The notes under the pieces: generated by a model
Seen by the model: the letters and a program-made list of their open reading frames with translations, nothing else
The model's database searches: none
What the model was told of the DNA's origin: nothing
From: Lamellibrachia columna
Taxonomy: Eukaryota > Annelida > Polychaeta > Sabellida > Siboglinidae
Assembly: GCA_963662155.1 (NCBI GenBank)
Contig: OY759262.1
Location: forward strand, 67,659,203 to 67,723,202
DNA length: 64,000 nt
Reading direction: 5' to 3'
Position numbers and translations under genes: made by a program
Part shown: piece by piece, positions 12,581 to 24,445 of the stretch
Position numbering within the stretch: position 1 is the stretch's first letter
Layout: each line of letters opens with the position of its first letter

Positions 12581-12620
12581 GGAACTTTGTAGCTCTGGAT
12601 TTTTGTAGCTCTGGATCTTT
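12538..12620. repeat. 16-bp tandem repeat, about 5 units
   Basis: Units of TTTGTAGCTCTGGATC with minor changes. The first unit overlaps the TM6 coding end of the GPCR relic, so the array grew from former coding DNA. Confidence 0.9.
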
Positions 12621-13825
12621 CAGTGCTATTTTTTGTGCATATGATTATTCTTTACATCTTACACGATGAAAAGTTGTGTTTAGTTTTTTGGCATTTTGGT
12701 TGGTCCGCTACAATTCGTTCATGAATAGTTTTCTATACATGGTTCTTCACCACTCGATTCGACAAAACACTTAGGCTCATGTTCACCGGTTTGTAAGAGT
12801 CGTGTTGTTGTGGCTGAAGGCAAATCCGTACAGAAGTCGGTGACGATAACAGCGGGGATAAACCATTTCGTGTTCAACTGGTAATTTAATTAACTAATTT
12901 GTTGTTGTCGTGTTAGTTGAACACATCGCCGTTATCGGATTCTGATGTCTTGTGTCGTTTAATTAACTATTAATTAACTGTGTTACTGCCTAAATGATCA
13001 TGTAGTCGTGTCGTGTTCGGTAGATGTATTGCCGTTGTCGACTTCCGTTGTTAAGTATTGTGCGACTGACAAGTGGCATGGATACGTTTCCCATGAACGT
13101 AACGTCTAAATTCATACGCGAACACAGGCGTCTAAATCGTTGTAATTTATTATAATTTCGAATATATTTGCGAAACAAAACACCGAACATATGTATTAAT
13201 GCATAACCTGTTTACAACTCATTTGTTTGCTAGAAAAATATACTTGTTGTTAATATTATTTTGTTGTTGCTGCTGCTGCTGTTTCATGGAACTTCTTGCA
13301 TTGGTTCTGTTGTGTATAGAGTGTATACAAATGAACAAGATTCATGAAGCTATACGAACGTTTCAAGTACATATAATTACGGAAGAAATCGTGCAAATTG
13401 TCGAAAGTAATTTTCACATAAAATGCAACGATATGTAAAACAAGTGTTGTGTTGGTAGTGTGCATATGCGCGAATAAGGTTTTGAACGGACGACGGGTTG
13501 TCTGTTTGTGCAGTGTTTACGTAGATCCTGAGAAAACAAACACATATGGCATTCACTACGAAGTGCTGTCCCTGTTGTTCATATGTGTTATTTAGTTTTG
13601 CTTAAATTGTCGGCCAAAATATTAATTTATTTTAAACTAGGCCAAGTGGAAATTCGGAGAAAAAGTATCTTCGTTTTTTCGTGATATGATATCAGGATAA
13701 TGATACTTTCACAAGTTACCTGATTTATTATTCACCTTATTAACGACGGGTAAATTTAATCGAGGAAGGAGTTGTATGAGAAGAAACTCTCACGTCAGTG
13801 GATGCATATTTAACAGGAAGACGTT
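12621..13825. other. Non-coding, nothing recognised
   Basis: Contains a (TTG/CTG)n-like run at 13,261-13,281 and AT-rich spacer. The short open frames here have no recognisable domain. Confidence 0.4.
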
Positions 13826-13829
13826 AATT

Positions 13830-14120
13830 TGACGACGTAAATGTGAAGGCGTGAATGTGAAGGCGTGAATGGGATGACGTGAATATGATGACGAGAATAT
13901 GATTACTTTAATGTGATGACATGAATGTGAAGACGTGAATGTTATAACGTGAATGTAATGACGTGAATGTGATGATGTTAATGTGATGACGTGAATATGA
14001 AGACGTGCATTTGATGACGTGAATGTGAAGACATGAATGTGATGACGTGAATATGAAGACATGACTGTGATGACGTGAATGTGATGATGTGAATCTGATG
14101 ACGTGACGTGAATGTGAATG
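13830..14120. repeat. 12-bp minisatellite (GATGACGTGAAT)n
   Basis: Roughly 24 degenerate units of GATGACGTGAAT or GAAGACGTGAAT. Each unit carries a TGACGT core, identical to the CRE/ATF consensus core, but the array is most simply a minisatellite. Because 12 is divisible by 3 it stays open in several frames (HxHVxTFTSS repeats); these are not genes. Confidence 0.93.
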
Positions 14121-14224
14121 TCATAGATAAACGTAAAAGCATGTATACATGATAATTATAATATATAAAATACTTCAGCAGTATATTGACAAGGCCTTTC
14201 CTCAAATGAAGAGGCGTCTGGTAT

Positions 14225-14475
14225 CGGCATCATCACCGTCGTAAGAGTCTCAAACGTCTTAAGAGTATTGATCATACGTTTTAGGACGTTAGTCAGGCGT
14301 CTTGAGATATGGTCAAGCGTCTTAACAGTATTGATCATACGTCTTAGGACATTATTCAGGCGTCTTGAGACATGGTCAAGCGTCTTAAGAGTATTGATCA
14401 TACATCTTAGGACATTAGTCAGGCGTCTTAAGACATGGTCAAGCGTCTTAAGAGTATTGGTCAAGCATGATCCAT
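14225..14475. repeat. 63-bp tandem repeat built on a 21-bp sub-repeat
   Basis: About four units of a 63-bp sequence containing CGTCTTAAGAGTATTGATCA, CGTCTTAGGACATTAGTCAG and CGTCTTGAGACATGGTCAAG. The three thirds are related, giving a higher-order repeat of 3 x 21 bp. An open frame spans the array because the period is a multiple of 3. Confidence 0.9.
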
Positions 14476-15387
14476 AGATAACTACTATATAGCCACCACA
14501 AAAACACCGTGTGTATATGATATGTTTAATCAAGCGAAGCTAAGAGAAGCTATTTTATATATTATATTATTATTATTATTATTATTATGTACAAATGCTT
14601 TTACGTTTATCTTTGACGACCACATTCACGCCAACACATTCACGTAATCACATGACATGTACAAACGCGGGAATGGATGTAGAAACGCAGGAAAATTGCG
14701 AAAGCGCCAAGTTGGTAGAAACGCGTGGGAATTGGGAAAAGGCGTGTAGAAACGCGGGAAATGGAGAAAATGTTTGCACATTTCGGCGGATTTCAATTTA
14801 GCGTGACAGCTTATGAATTATTTCGCTGAATTGTCAGATATTTTTATACATGCATTGGCATCCCAGATTACTGGAAAAGGCATATTTATTGTTAACCAGG
14901 GATCCCCTAACAAGCACACCCTTTTTACATCAATGTCAGTTACACCCAGAATAAAAAATATTAAAATTACAATAGTTAAGTTGTAATGGCATCAAGATAT
15001 ATTACAATTGAGGGAGGATTTCAAAACACGGATGTTCAAAAACAAACAAAATTGGTTTCTTGGCAAAGCAGCTGCTTCTTTTAGCGAATGTGAATGTTTC
15101 GCCCTGAATACCATGTTTACAGGGCATGTCGAATGGCCAGATAGATATTTATAAACATGTAACGATACAAAGATTGTGAATAAAACATATTTCAGTGGCA
15201 GACCCGTCCTCGGGGTTTTGTAAAGGGGCATCGGGTGTACACAATCAATTTTAGATTTGCTTAACGTACGAACCATCCCCGTGGACCCCCGCGCACGGCC
15301 TACAAAAGTTCAGCACCAGTCATGCGAGACTGACGGAGATATGACGACACTTACAGACAGACAGGCAGACAGAGTCACAAACTCTTT
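14476..15387. other. Non-coding, nothing recognised
   Basis: Holds an (ATT)n microsatellite at 14,562-14,588 and a loose GTAGAAACGCGGGAA repeat at 14,675-14,765. No gene supported. Confidence 0.4.
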
Positions 15388-15636
15388 ATGGAAGAGAAAC
15401 AATGGACTGTATACTTGGATGCTAACACTATGACAACTCTGCTCCAAATCCTCTATACAGAAAGCCAAGACATTACGCCCACTCTCATGTCACAATCTAT
15501 GAACCTTGGGGTGGAAAGGAGTGGTCGTCTGGGAAGTTCCTACCACATGCCCCTCGACCATCGTCATGGCAACATGGAGGTCTCGACTGCCAATTGGATC
15601 GTTGAACAGTTACAAAAAGTCATAGAAAGAAAATAA
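15388..15636 (+). other. Short open frame of unknown nature upstream of LINE-E
   Basis: An 82-codon frame starting MEEKQWTVYLDANTMTTLLQ with no motif I recognise. It ends just before the LINE-E reverse transcriptase block and may be a fused piece of host or repeat sequence. It could also be chance. Confidence 0.2.
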
Positions 15637-15639
15637 ATC

Positions 15640-16520
15640 GAATAACTTGGGCGGTCCTTGGGCCAGTTATGTTTACTCTGTACACTACGCCAATGCAGCG
15701 CTTATTCAGAAGACATGGAGTACACTACCACAAATATGCGGATGACATTCAACTATATGCATCCTACAATCCAGCTATGCTGGGCGACCAAGCGGAAACA
15801 GTGAGGCAACTCACAGACTGTTAAATGATGACAAAACTGAGATGATTACTTTTATATTAAAACATAATCTCAAGTTATATGGAGTTTGCTGTATGACCAT
15901 TGGAGCTGACATCATTTCACCAGTAGACTGCGTACGAAATTTGGGAGTTCATATGGATCAACATCTGACGACGACACATCATGTGACAGCTGTGTATGCT
16001 GCTTGTAATTATTATCTATACAGACTATCATCAATACGTCACTATCTCACAACAGAAGCCACGATGGTAGTGTTGTAAATGCACTTGTGACCTCTCGCTT
16101 AGATTTCTGTAATTCGCTTTTGGTAAACCATTCGGCATCACAGATACTTCGACTGCAACGAGTACAGAACAATGCTGCTAAACTAATTACGCGCACCAGT
16201 AGGCACGACCACATAATACCAGTCTTAAGGGGCTTACACTGGCTGCTGGTAGCAAGTCGAATACATTTCAATATACATACGAACTCCTGATGGGCGTCTA
16301 CGCAAGGACTATGCGCCAACACTGCACCAATGCATCACTAAGAAGAGCATTGGTGAATCTGCATTTGGAACAACAGCGCCTCGACTATGGAATTCATTGC
16401 CCGCAAACATTCGTAATTCCAAGACGCTAAAAATGTTTAGGAAGTCTTTAAAGACTCACCTTTTTACTAGTCACTTCAAATATGAAGAGAATATTATGTG
16501 ATGGACACTATGGGTGGACT
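15640..16520 (+). pseudogene. LINE-E reverse transcriptase fragment (CR1/L2-like)
   Basis: A decayed ORF2 piece. AVLGPVMFTLYTTPMQRLFR and the catalytic YADDIQLYAS (15,737-15,766) identify the RT palm. After frame changes come DCVRNLGVHMDQHL, VTSRLDFCNSLLVNH, LQRVQNNAAKLITRTSR and PVLRGLHWLLVASRI, then LWNSLPANIRNS-like sequence near 16,388 and a last KSFKTHLF-type block. These are the standard C-terminal blocks of CR1/L2-group ORF2. At least three frame breaks and a 5' truncation make it inactive. It differs in sequence from LINE-A and LINE-B. Confidence 0.85.
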
Positions 16521-16785
16521 ATTTGTGATATACATTAATTTTGCATTAGAATTCTCACCAGATTTTAAGGTTTTCTAAATTATTTTATTTATTTATTTCT
16601 AAAGTAATTTTATTTATTTATTCAGTGTTTACACATGTTTGTTTATATTTAAGTAGTATTTTACACAATGTGAATAGTATTTTATACCATGTACAGCGCA
16701 TTGATCCTTATAGTCGCCGAAGTCTGACAATGCTAAACTACAACAATACATTCGTAGACCTAACCTTAGGTTTGAAGAAATATCA
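16521..16785. other. AT-rich spacer after LINE-E
   Basis: Contains TTTATTTATTTAT runs, possibly the 3' UTR of LINE-E. Nothing else recognised. Confidence 0.4.
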
Positions 16786-17190
16786 GAGGCGGTGGGGGCT
16801 GCGGAGATTGAAAATAAACTGATCTGCATCATAAATAACCAGATGAAAATGACCCCCAGGAAGCTCAGGAAATTGAGCGCGTTCACCAAAATCGGCCGCC
16901 AAGTCGCCGATGGACGCCCCCCGCATGGTTATTGTCCGACTCAAGTGTGATCGTCGCCGTGACGCTATCTACAAATATCGGGGCAACTTGAAGACAAACA
17001 GTACAACTTTGGTTTCAAATCGTATTTTTGAAAATTAAGATTTAACCAAGCTAAGCTCGGAGCTGTTATACTGACTGGGAAAGCTAAAGAAAGCCGGTGA
17101 AAAATTCTGACTGCTGGTTATACAACGGACACATTCTGGTGAAAGACCAAAATATGAAAATTCGTCAAATCCACACTAAGCTAGACCTGT
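16786..17190 (+). pseudogene. L1-like LINE ORF1 (RNA-binding protein) relic
   Basis: The plus-strand translation gives RMVIVRLKCDRRRDAIYKYR, then RIFEN*DLTKLSSELLY*LG, then KLKKAGE and, after a frame change, LYNGHILVKDQNMKIRQIHT. This order (an RRM-type Arg-rich end, an 'edLT..n.eLl..arklkk.g' helix, then 'nGkifvk') is that of the C-terminal part of L1/Tx1-type ORF1 proteins and related FP25-like domains. It is damaged by at least three stops. The residues are read directly; the family call is from memory of the pattern. Confidence 0.55.
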
Positions 17191-17358
17191 GCTTCTAGGT
17201 CTCCGCTTGCACGTGCTTGCATAATGCCCGAGGTTGTCTATTTGTGGTCTGCAGGCCGTCGCCTAATGTATTGCGTTAAGGTAGCGTAACTAAAACTTTC
17301 ATCGTCTCTCTCGCAGTGGGATTGGTAAGAAAGAAGAGCACAAACTTTGATTCGCAAA

Positions 17359-18400
17359 TGCCGAATTATCTTGTTGCCTACTGTAACGCTAGGTAACGTC
17401 ATTTAACACTGTCAACGTGTGAATTAGTTACACTCACAAAGGGATTAACTTGTTACGCTATCGAACTACGAATGTTTTAATTTGATGGCGCTGAGCAAGA
17501 CTGACTTACACATGTTGCCTCACGGTCACAAAATGTATTTATTTGTTGCTGTAAACTACATTCTATGATCGTGACAATGTAAATGTAATGTGAATATCGC
17601 TTTATTGCTTTATTACGATTATTATTATTCCATGTATTGTGTTTTAAAATTAAACCTATTTACTATCATGAATTATTATTTTTTACTGTACCATTTAATT
17701 ATAATAAAAATCATTAATGTACAATGTTTCTAAGTATTACTTAAATTGCAGTTCTTGGCTGCACTTATGATGTGCACATATCAAGTTACCAATTCTACAC
17801 CTGAATTTCCTAATTAAAATGGTGGTAACGTTAGGATTATATAAGTCAAAGAAACAAGAAGTTTGCCATATCATAGGAATGAATCAAAGTCGTTAAAGAT
17901 AACTTAGTTAATTAATGTTCTACTTTGTGATGCAAACGTTAGTCAAACATAGAGTAAAATGCATTTCGTTTAAGTTCCGTACTCAGCCATCTTTGCTAAA
18001 GAAATGGCTCGTGGAAATAAAGCTTTCAAACTTGAGGTCGTCAAGAACAAACTTATTCCGACAGCCACAGGGAGAAGGTGGCAGCCTTGGGTTATCCTGG
18101 TACAAAACTATCTTTGGAAGATGATGATGTCATGACTTTTAATTAAGCATTTGAATCCCACACTTCTGAAAGTGTTTCAAATGACAAGCCCACAGCCCCA
18201 GTCGAGTTGACTAGCTTAACTAAGTCACTATAGATGCTGCCATAGTTACTGACATTTTGAAGAGAATGTTTTCATAAGACTGCTGAACACAAACATAAAG
18301 GAAAATTTATAAGAACATTGACAAGCTGAAAAGAATACAAACCTGATCAACTAAGCTTATCTCAGAAGTTCAATGTTTTACACACGGAAGCATATTGCTG
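17359..18400 (+). pseudogene. THAP-domain gene relic (P-element-like or cellular THAP)
   Basis: An ATG at 17,359 opens MPNYLVAYCNAR followed directly by a GTAACG donor-like site at 17,392. This is the first exon pattern of THAP zinc fingers (M-P-x-x-C-x-A-x-x-C-x-x-R), but with the first Cys replaced by Leu. About 560 bp downstream a second piece reads CISFKFRTQPSLLKKWLVEI then KLSNLRSSRTN (17,955-18,050), matching the THAP core (F-x-F-P, then K-x-W, then S). Past this point the frame decays. A downstream Lys/Asn-rich piece (18,230-18,350) could be the coiled-coil region of a P-element transposase. Splicing is inferred and the zinc ligands are incomplete, so I treat it as dead. Confidence 0.45.
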
Positions 18401-19043
18401 CCATGTGTAGAAAGAAAAAAATATATCAAAAGTTCGACTTAATAAGTCGAAATTCCAAAACTCTAAACGTTCAATTTACTGGGCCCAAGTTCCTAAATTC
18501 GCATATTTAAGGGGACATTCGGCCATGACCCCTCTTGGCTTAAACATTTCGTTTTTGCCATTGTCACATGTTGCTCCACCACACGGTAGCATGGTAAACT
18601 AATGGGTGACAAAGCTTGCCCACTTTGGCCTCCCTATATTTTGTGAGATATTGAAAACGCCATAATTAACGCTTGTTCACTGGAAAGGTTATAAGGTTAT
18701 ATGATGTTCTTCATATTAATATAAAAGTTGTCTTCGTTTATTTGACGTCATCTCTTTACACTGACGTCCATGCGTGGACGTTTCAGAACGTTTTACCATG
18801 ACGTCCACATGCGAACGTTACGTAGCGTTTTACAATGACGTCCGTGCTCAGACGTTATAGTTACACGCTATCCATAAAGTAAGCTATGTTATGCCTTTTG
18901 AGACCCCCATTTATCCATTAACCAATTACTGTGCTCTCATCACAACCAGTCGTAGCACGAGATGATGATTTTTGTGCGTCCCTATTCGTGATAATGCTTA
19001 ATTATTCTGGTAGTTTGCGCCTCTGAGCTCAGCTTCCGGAGGA
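18401..19043. other. Non-coding flank of the palindromic element
   Basis: Contains GGCCATGACCCCTCTTGG near 18,518, similar to 3,650. Three related 'TGACGTCC...GACGTT' blocks lie at 18,760-18,855. No gene recognised. Confidence 0.45.
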
Positions 19044-19049
19044 CACAGG
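19044..19049. repeat. Target-site duplication, left (CACAGG)
   Basis: The six bases CACAGG immediately precede the AGTAGTAGAG terminus and are repeated exactly after the other terminus at 27,827-27,832. Confidence 0.8.
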
Positions 19050-20260
19050 AGTAGTAGAGACTTAGGTCTCAATAGTCATGGGGGGGGCGCGTACGCACGA
19101 ATCACTTCCGCTTCCGGTTGCGCGCGCAGCCTTCTGGGTAAGGAGTGCCTCCTAGCGACTGTAGTGCCTCCTAGCGACTGGACGAGGATCGAGGTGGACC
19201 GAAGGAAGGGCTTCCGGTTGAGCGCGCGCATCCAAGAGCGCAGCGCCCCCTAGCGACCGTAGCTTGACCTTGACCTTGACATTGACATTGACCTTGGTAT
19301 TGACCAAGCTTGACCTTGACTCCGTGATGTACGCGCTAGTAGCCGTGAAATTCCGTGATCGACACTTACGGAAACGACTGTTAGATACAGGAGAAAGCGA
19401 ATTGATGGATTAATTTTAATTTTAACTGCGCGCGCAGCCTCACAACTTTCTGGGTAGCCCGAGCGCCCCCTGGTCCGTAACCCTATCCATAACCCTAGAG
19501 CGTCCCCATTGGCAAGCCGTTACAACGAAGCAATAGAAAAGCTACGCAATATTGTCCACAAACGTTAGACAGAGGACTCTGAAGTCTCTTGCTATTATCA
19601 TTAACAGGGTCATTAATAACTGAGATCAAAGGACCTAACGAGGAGACGAGAAACTAACAAAACACGATATCGTACTATATTTTCTTTATATGTAAATAGT
19701 TAAAAATAATGCGCTCTTACACATTATCCATAACTCCTACAGTTTACCCATAATTCCTACAATTTACCCATAATTCTCCTATTGAATAAGAGTACAAGGA
19801 CATTTTATAAAAAAATTTTTTGAAAATAATGACACAATATCGTCCACAAACGTTAGACAGAGGACTCTAAAGTCTCTTGCCATACGCATATTTTCGTTAT
19901 ATGTCAATATTGTTAAATAGTGCGCTCTTACACTTTACCCATACCGCCTACAGTTTACCCATAATTCCTACAATTTACCCATAATTCTCCTATTGAATAA
20001 GAGTACAAGGACATTTTATTAAATATTTGAAAATAATGACACAATATCGTCCACAAACGTTAGACAGAGGACTCTAAAGTCTCTTGCCATACGCATATTT
20101 TCGTTATATGTCAATATTGTTAAATAGTGCGCTCTTACACTTTACCCATAACTCCTACAGTGTACCCATAATTCCTACAGTTTACCCATAATTCCTACAA
20201 TTTACCCATAATTCCTACAATTTACCCATAATTCCTACAATTTACCCATAAGTCACTGTA
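19050..20260. repeat. Left outer TIR with internal ~207-bp repeats
   Basis: The outer left arm has a GC-rich part (19,080-19,330, with CTAGCGACTG repeats and TTGACC hexamers). It then has roughly three repeats that each start TGTCCACAAACGTTAGACAG or CGTCCACAAACGTTAGACAG (19,546, 19,841 and 20,048; the last two are 207 bp apart). The last ends in a ladder of 20-bp ATTCCTACAATTTACCCATA units (20,160-20,250). Confidence 0.9.
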
Positions 20261-20430
20261 TCCAGAGTACACAGCTATAATACATAGTTACTATACCCAC
20301 AGTACACAAGACACGGCTACATTTCATAGTCACTGTATCCATAGTACAAAGCTAGATTACATAATCACTGTACCCACAGTACACAGCTAGAATATGTAGT
20401 CACTATGCCCACAGTACACAACTGTAACAT
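20261..20430. repeat. ~40-bp tandem repeat, left arm
   Basis: Four to five units around CACTGTACCCACAGTACACA with GCTA..ATA.ATAGT spacers. A mirrored set is at 26,380-26,545. Confidence 0.85.
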
Positions 20431-22360
20431 GCATGGTGACATTGACCACCATATGATATGCATGGAGACATTGACTACCATGTGACATGCATGGAGACAT
20501 TGACTACCATTTGACATGTATGGAGACATTGACCACCATGTGTCATGTATGGAGAAATTGACCGCCATGTGTCATGTATGGAGACATTTACCGCTGTGTG
20601 ATATGTATGGAGACATTTACCACCATGTGATATGTGTGGAGACATTTACGCCTGTGTGATATGTATGGAGACATTTGACATCATGTGATATGCGTGGAGA
20701 CATTGACCGTCATGTGACATGCGTGGATACATTTACCACTGTGTGATATGTATGCAGACATTGACCGTCGTATGGTATGCATGGAGACATTGACCACCAT
20801 GTGACATGCATGGAGACATCGACTGCTATGTGACATGTATGGAGACATTTACTGCTGTGTGATATGTATGGAGACGTTCACCACCATGTGATATGTGTGG
20901 AGACATTTACCCCTGTGTGATATATATGGAGACATTTGACACCATGTGGTATGCATGAAGACATTGACTGCCATGTGACATGCCTGGAGACATTGACCGT
21001 CATGTGACATGCATGGAGACATTTACCGCTGTGTGATATGTATGGAGACATTTGACACCATGTGACATGCATGGAGACATTTACCACTGTGTGATATGCG
21101 TGGAGACATTGACCACAACGTGACATGCATGAAGACATTGACTGCTATGAGACATGTATGGATACATTTACCGCTGTGTGACATGCATGGTGACATTGAC
21201 CACCATGTGACATGCATGGAGACATTTACCGTTGTGTGATATGTATAGAGACATTGACCGCCATGTGACATGTATGGAGACATTTGACACCATGTGGTAT
21301 GCATGGAGACATTGACTGCCATATGACATGCATGGAGACATTGACTGCCATGTGACGTGCATGGAGACATTGACCGCTATGTAACATGTATGGGGACATT
21401 TGACACCATATGGTATGCATGGAGACATTGACTGCCATATGACATGCATGGAGACATTGAATGCCATGTAACGTGCATGGAGACATTGACCACCATGTGA
21501 CATGCATGGGGACATTTACCGTTGTGTGATATGTATGGAGACATTTGACACCATGTGACATGCATGGAGACATTTACCACTGTATGGTATGCGTGGAGAC
21601 ATTGACCACAATGTGACATGCATGGAGACATTGACTGCTATGTGACACGTATGGAGACATTTACCACTGTGTGATATGTATGGAGACGTTTACCACCATG
21701 TGATATGTGTGGAGACATTTAACCCTGTGTGATATGTATGGAGACATTTGACACCATGTGATATGCGTGTAGACATTGACCCTCATGTGACATGCATGGA
21801 GACATTTACCACTGTGTGATATGTACGGAGACATTTTACACCATGTGATATGCATGGATACATTGACCGCTATGTAACATGCATGGTGACATTGACCACC
21901 ATATGATATGCATGGAGACATTTGATACCATTTGATATGCATGGAGACATTGAATACCATGTGACGTGCATGGAGACATTGACCGCCATGTGACATGTAT
22001 GGAGAAATTGACCGACATGTGTCATGTATGGAGACATTTACCGCTGTGTGATATGTATGGAGACATTTACCACCATGTGATATGTGTGGAGACATTTACG
22101 CCTGTGTGATATGTATGGAGACATTTGACATCATGTGATATGCGTGGAGACATTGACCGTCATGTGACATGCATGGAGACATTTACCACTGTGTGATATG
22201 TATGCAGACATTGACCGTCATATGGTATGCATGGAGACATTGACCGCCATGTGACATGCATGGAGACATCGACTGCCATGAGACATGCATGGAGACATTC
22301 ACCACCATGTGATATGTGTGGAGACATTTACCACTGTGTGATATGCGTGGAGACATTGAA
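20430..22360. repeat. 29-bp satellite array, left arm
   Basis: About 65 units of a 29-bp repeat whose consensus contains GCATGGAGACATTGACCGCC and ATGTGACAT. Adjacent units alternate between variants, hinting at a 58-bp or longer higher-order period. Open frames across the array repeat every 29 residues (Cys/His/Met-rich) and are a by-product. Confidence 0.95.
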
Positions 22361-22780
22361 CACAACTTGAAGAAAACAAGACACTGTCATACGCAACTTG
22401 AAGAAAACAAGACACTGTCACACACAACTTGAAGAAAACAAGACATTTTTATACACAACGGTCCAATGCAGGCTATCTACGAGCCAACAACTATGTGATG
22501 CTAGGGTTGGCAAACAGCACTGTCTCGATGCAGGCTATCTAGGGTTATACAACCGACAACAGGTTGGATTACACCTCTTTCCATACCACCACCACCACGG
22601 AACACGGGCGGTCGTCATGTGATATGCGTGGAGACATTGACCACTGTGTGATATGTATGGAGACATTTACCACTGTCTCAATGCAGTACTGTCTCAATGC
22701 AGGCTATCGAGGGTTACACAACCGACAACAGGTTGGGGTTACACCTTTTTTTTCCGTACCGCCACTGACGGCGCCGACAC
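22361..22780. repeat. Spacer repeats between satellite blocks, left arm
   Basis: Three units of CACAACTTGAAGAAAACAAG with ACACTGTCA (31 bp, 22,368-22,460). Two diverged copies follow of a block containing CAGGCTATCTAGGGTTATAC and AACCGACAACAGGTTGG, each followed by a TTTCC(A/G)TACC.CC segment. The set is mirrored at 24,020-24,445. Confidence 0.9.
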
Positions 22781-23702
22781 GGAGCACGCGCGTGTTGGTG
22801 GACTTTGGCTTGTGCGTTCCCACTCGTCTTTTCTTTTTGGCACTGGTCAGCCGCTGTTGGTGGACTTTGACTTTTGCTTTGCGACAATACGATCGCCAGA
22901 CGCTGTTGGTGGACTTTGACTTGTGCGCTCCCACTCGTCTTGTCTTTTTCATACTGGTCAGTCGCTGTTGGTGGACTTTGACTTGTGCGCTTCCACTCGT
23001 CTTGTCTTTTTTTGACACTGGTCAGTCGTTGTTGGTGGACTTTGGTTTGTGCGCTCCCACTCGTGTTGTCTTTTTTCACATTTGTCAGTCGCTGTTGGTG
23101 GACTTTGGCTTGTGCGCTTCCACTCGTCTTGTATTTTTTGACATTGGTCAGTCGCTGTTGGTGGACTTTGACTTGTGCGCTCCCACTCGCCTTGTCTGTT
23201 TTGACATTGGTCAGTCGCTGTTGGCGGACATTTGCTTGTGCGTTCCCTCTCGTCTTGTCTTTTTTGACATTGGTCAGTCGTTGTTGGTGGACTTTGACTT
23301 GCGCGCTCCCACTCGTCTTGTCTTTTTGACACTGATCAGCCGCTGTTGGTGGACTTTGACTTTCGCTTTGCGATGATACGACCCCCAGACGCTGTTGGTG
23401 GACTTTGACTTGTGTGATCCCACTCGTCATGTCTTTTTTGACATTGGTCAATCGCTGTTGGTGGACTTTGGCTTGTGCGCTGCCACTCGTCTTATCTTTT
23501 TTGACATTGATCAGTCGCTGTTGGTGGACTTTGGCTTGTGCGCTCCCACTCGTCTTGTCTTTTTTTGACACTGGTCAGTCGCTGTTGGTGGACTTTCGCT
23601 TGTGCGCGCCCACTCGTCTTGTCTTTTTTGACACTGGTAAGTCGCTGTTGGTGGACTTTGACTTGTGCGCTTCCACTCGTCTAGTCTTTTTTGACACTGG
23701 TC
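22781..23702. repeat. ~62-bp tandem array at the centre, left side
   Basis: About 14-15 units containing CGCTGTTGGTGGACTTTGAC, TTGTGCGCTCCCACTCGTCT and TGTCTTTTTTGACACTGGTC. The right side has only about 5 units in opposite orientation, so the array is asymmetric about the centre. Confidence 0.95.
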
Positions 23703-24019
23703 CACCAACAACGACTGACCAGTGTCAAAAAAAGACAAGACGAGTGGAAGCGCACAAGTCAAAGTCCACCAACAGCGACTGACCAGTGTGAAAAAGACAT
23801 GACGAGTGGAAGGACACAAGTCAAAGTCCACCAACAGTGACTGACCAGTATGAAAAAGACAAGACGAGTGGGAGCGCACAAGTCAAAGTCCACCAACAGC
23901 GTCTGGCGATCGTATCGTCGCAAAGCAAAAGTCAAAGTCCACCAACAGCGGCTGACCAGTATCAAAAAGAAAAGACGAGTCGGAGTGCACAAGCCAAAGT
24001 CCACCAACACGCGCGTGCT
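23703..24019. repeat. ~62-bp tandem array at the centre, right side (inverted)
   Basis: About five units, the reverse complement of the left-side array. The inversion point lies at GACACTGGTCCACCAACAAC (about 23,693-23,712). Confidence 0.93.
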
Positions 24020-24445
24020 CCGTGTCGGCGCCGTCAGTGGCGGTACGGAAAAAAAGGTGTAACCCCAACCTGTTGTCGGTTGTATAACCCTCGATAGCCT
24101 GCATTGAGACAGTACTGCATTGAGACAGTGGTAAATGTCTCCATACATATCACACAGTGGTCAATGTCTCCACGCATATCACATGACGACCGCCCGTGTT
24201 CCGTGGTGGTGGTGGTATGGAAAGAGGTGTAATCCAACCTGTTGTCGGTTGTATAACCCTAGATAGCCTGCATCGAGACAGTGCTGTTTGCCAACCCTAG
24301 CATCACATAGTTGTTGGCTCGTAGATAGCCTGCATTGAACCGTTGTGTATGACAATGTCTTGTTTTCTTCAAGTTGTGTGTGACAGTGTCTTGTTTTCTT
24401 CAAGTTGCGTATGACAGTGTCTTGTTTTCTTCAAGTTGTGTTCAA
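24020..24445. repeat. Spacer repeats, right arm
   Basis: Reverse complement of 22,361-22,780: GGTGTAACCCCAACCTGTTG, then the second diverged block, then three TGTCTTGTTTTCTTCAAGTT units. Confidence 0.9.

Noticed and set aside
13830..14120. About 24 CRE-like TGACGT cores, a possible enhancer
   Set aside because: More simply a 12-bp minisatellite. There is no promoter or gene context, so regulation cannot be supported.
19260..19330. Cluster of TGACCTTGA-like motifs resembling nuclear-receptor half-sites
   Set aside because: They are part of a hexamer tandem repeat inside the TIR and are mirrored in the other arm; no gene nearby to regulate.
20430..22360. CRISPR-like appearance of short regular repeats
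   Set aside because: Units are contiguous with no unique spacers, the genome is eukaryotic and no cas-like genes are present.
22564..24148. Long frames up to 285 codons across the central 62-bp arrays
   Set aside because: Both strands are open over the same repeats and the composition tracks the repeat unit. A tandem-array artefact.
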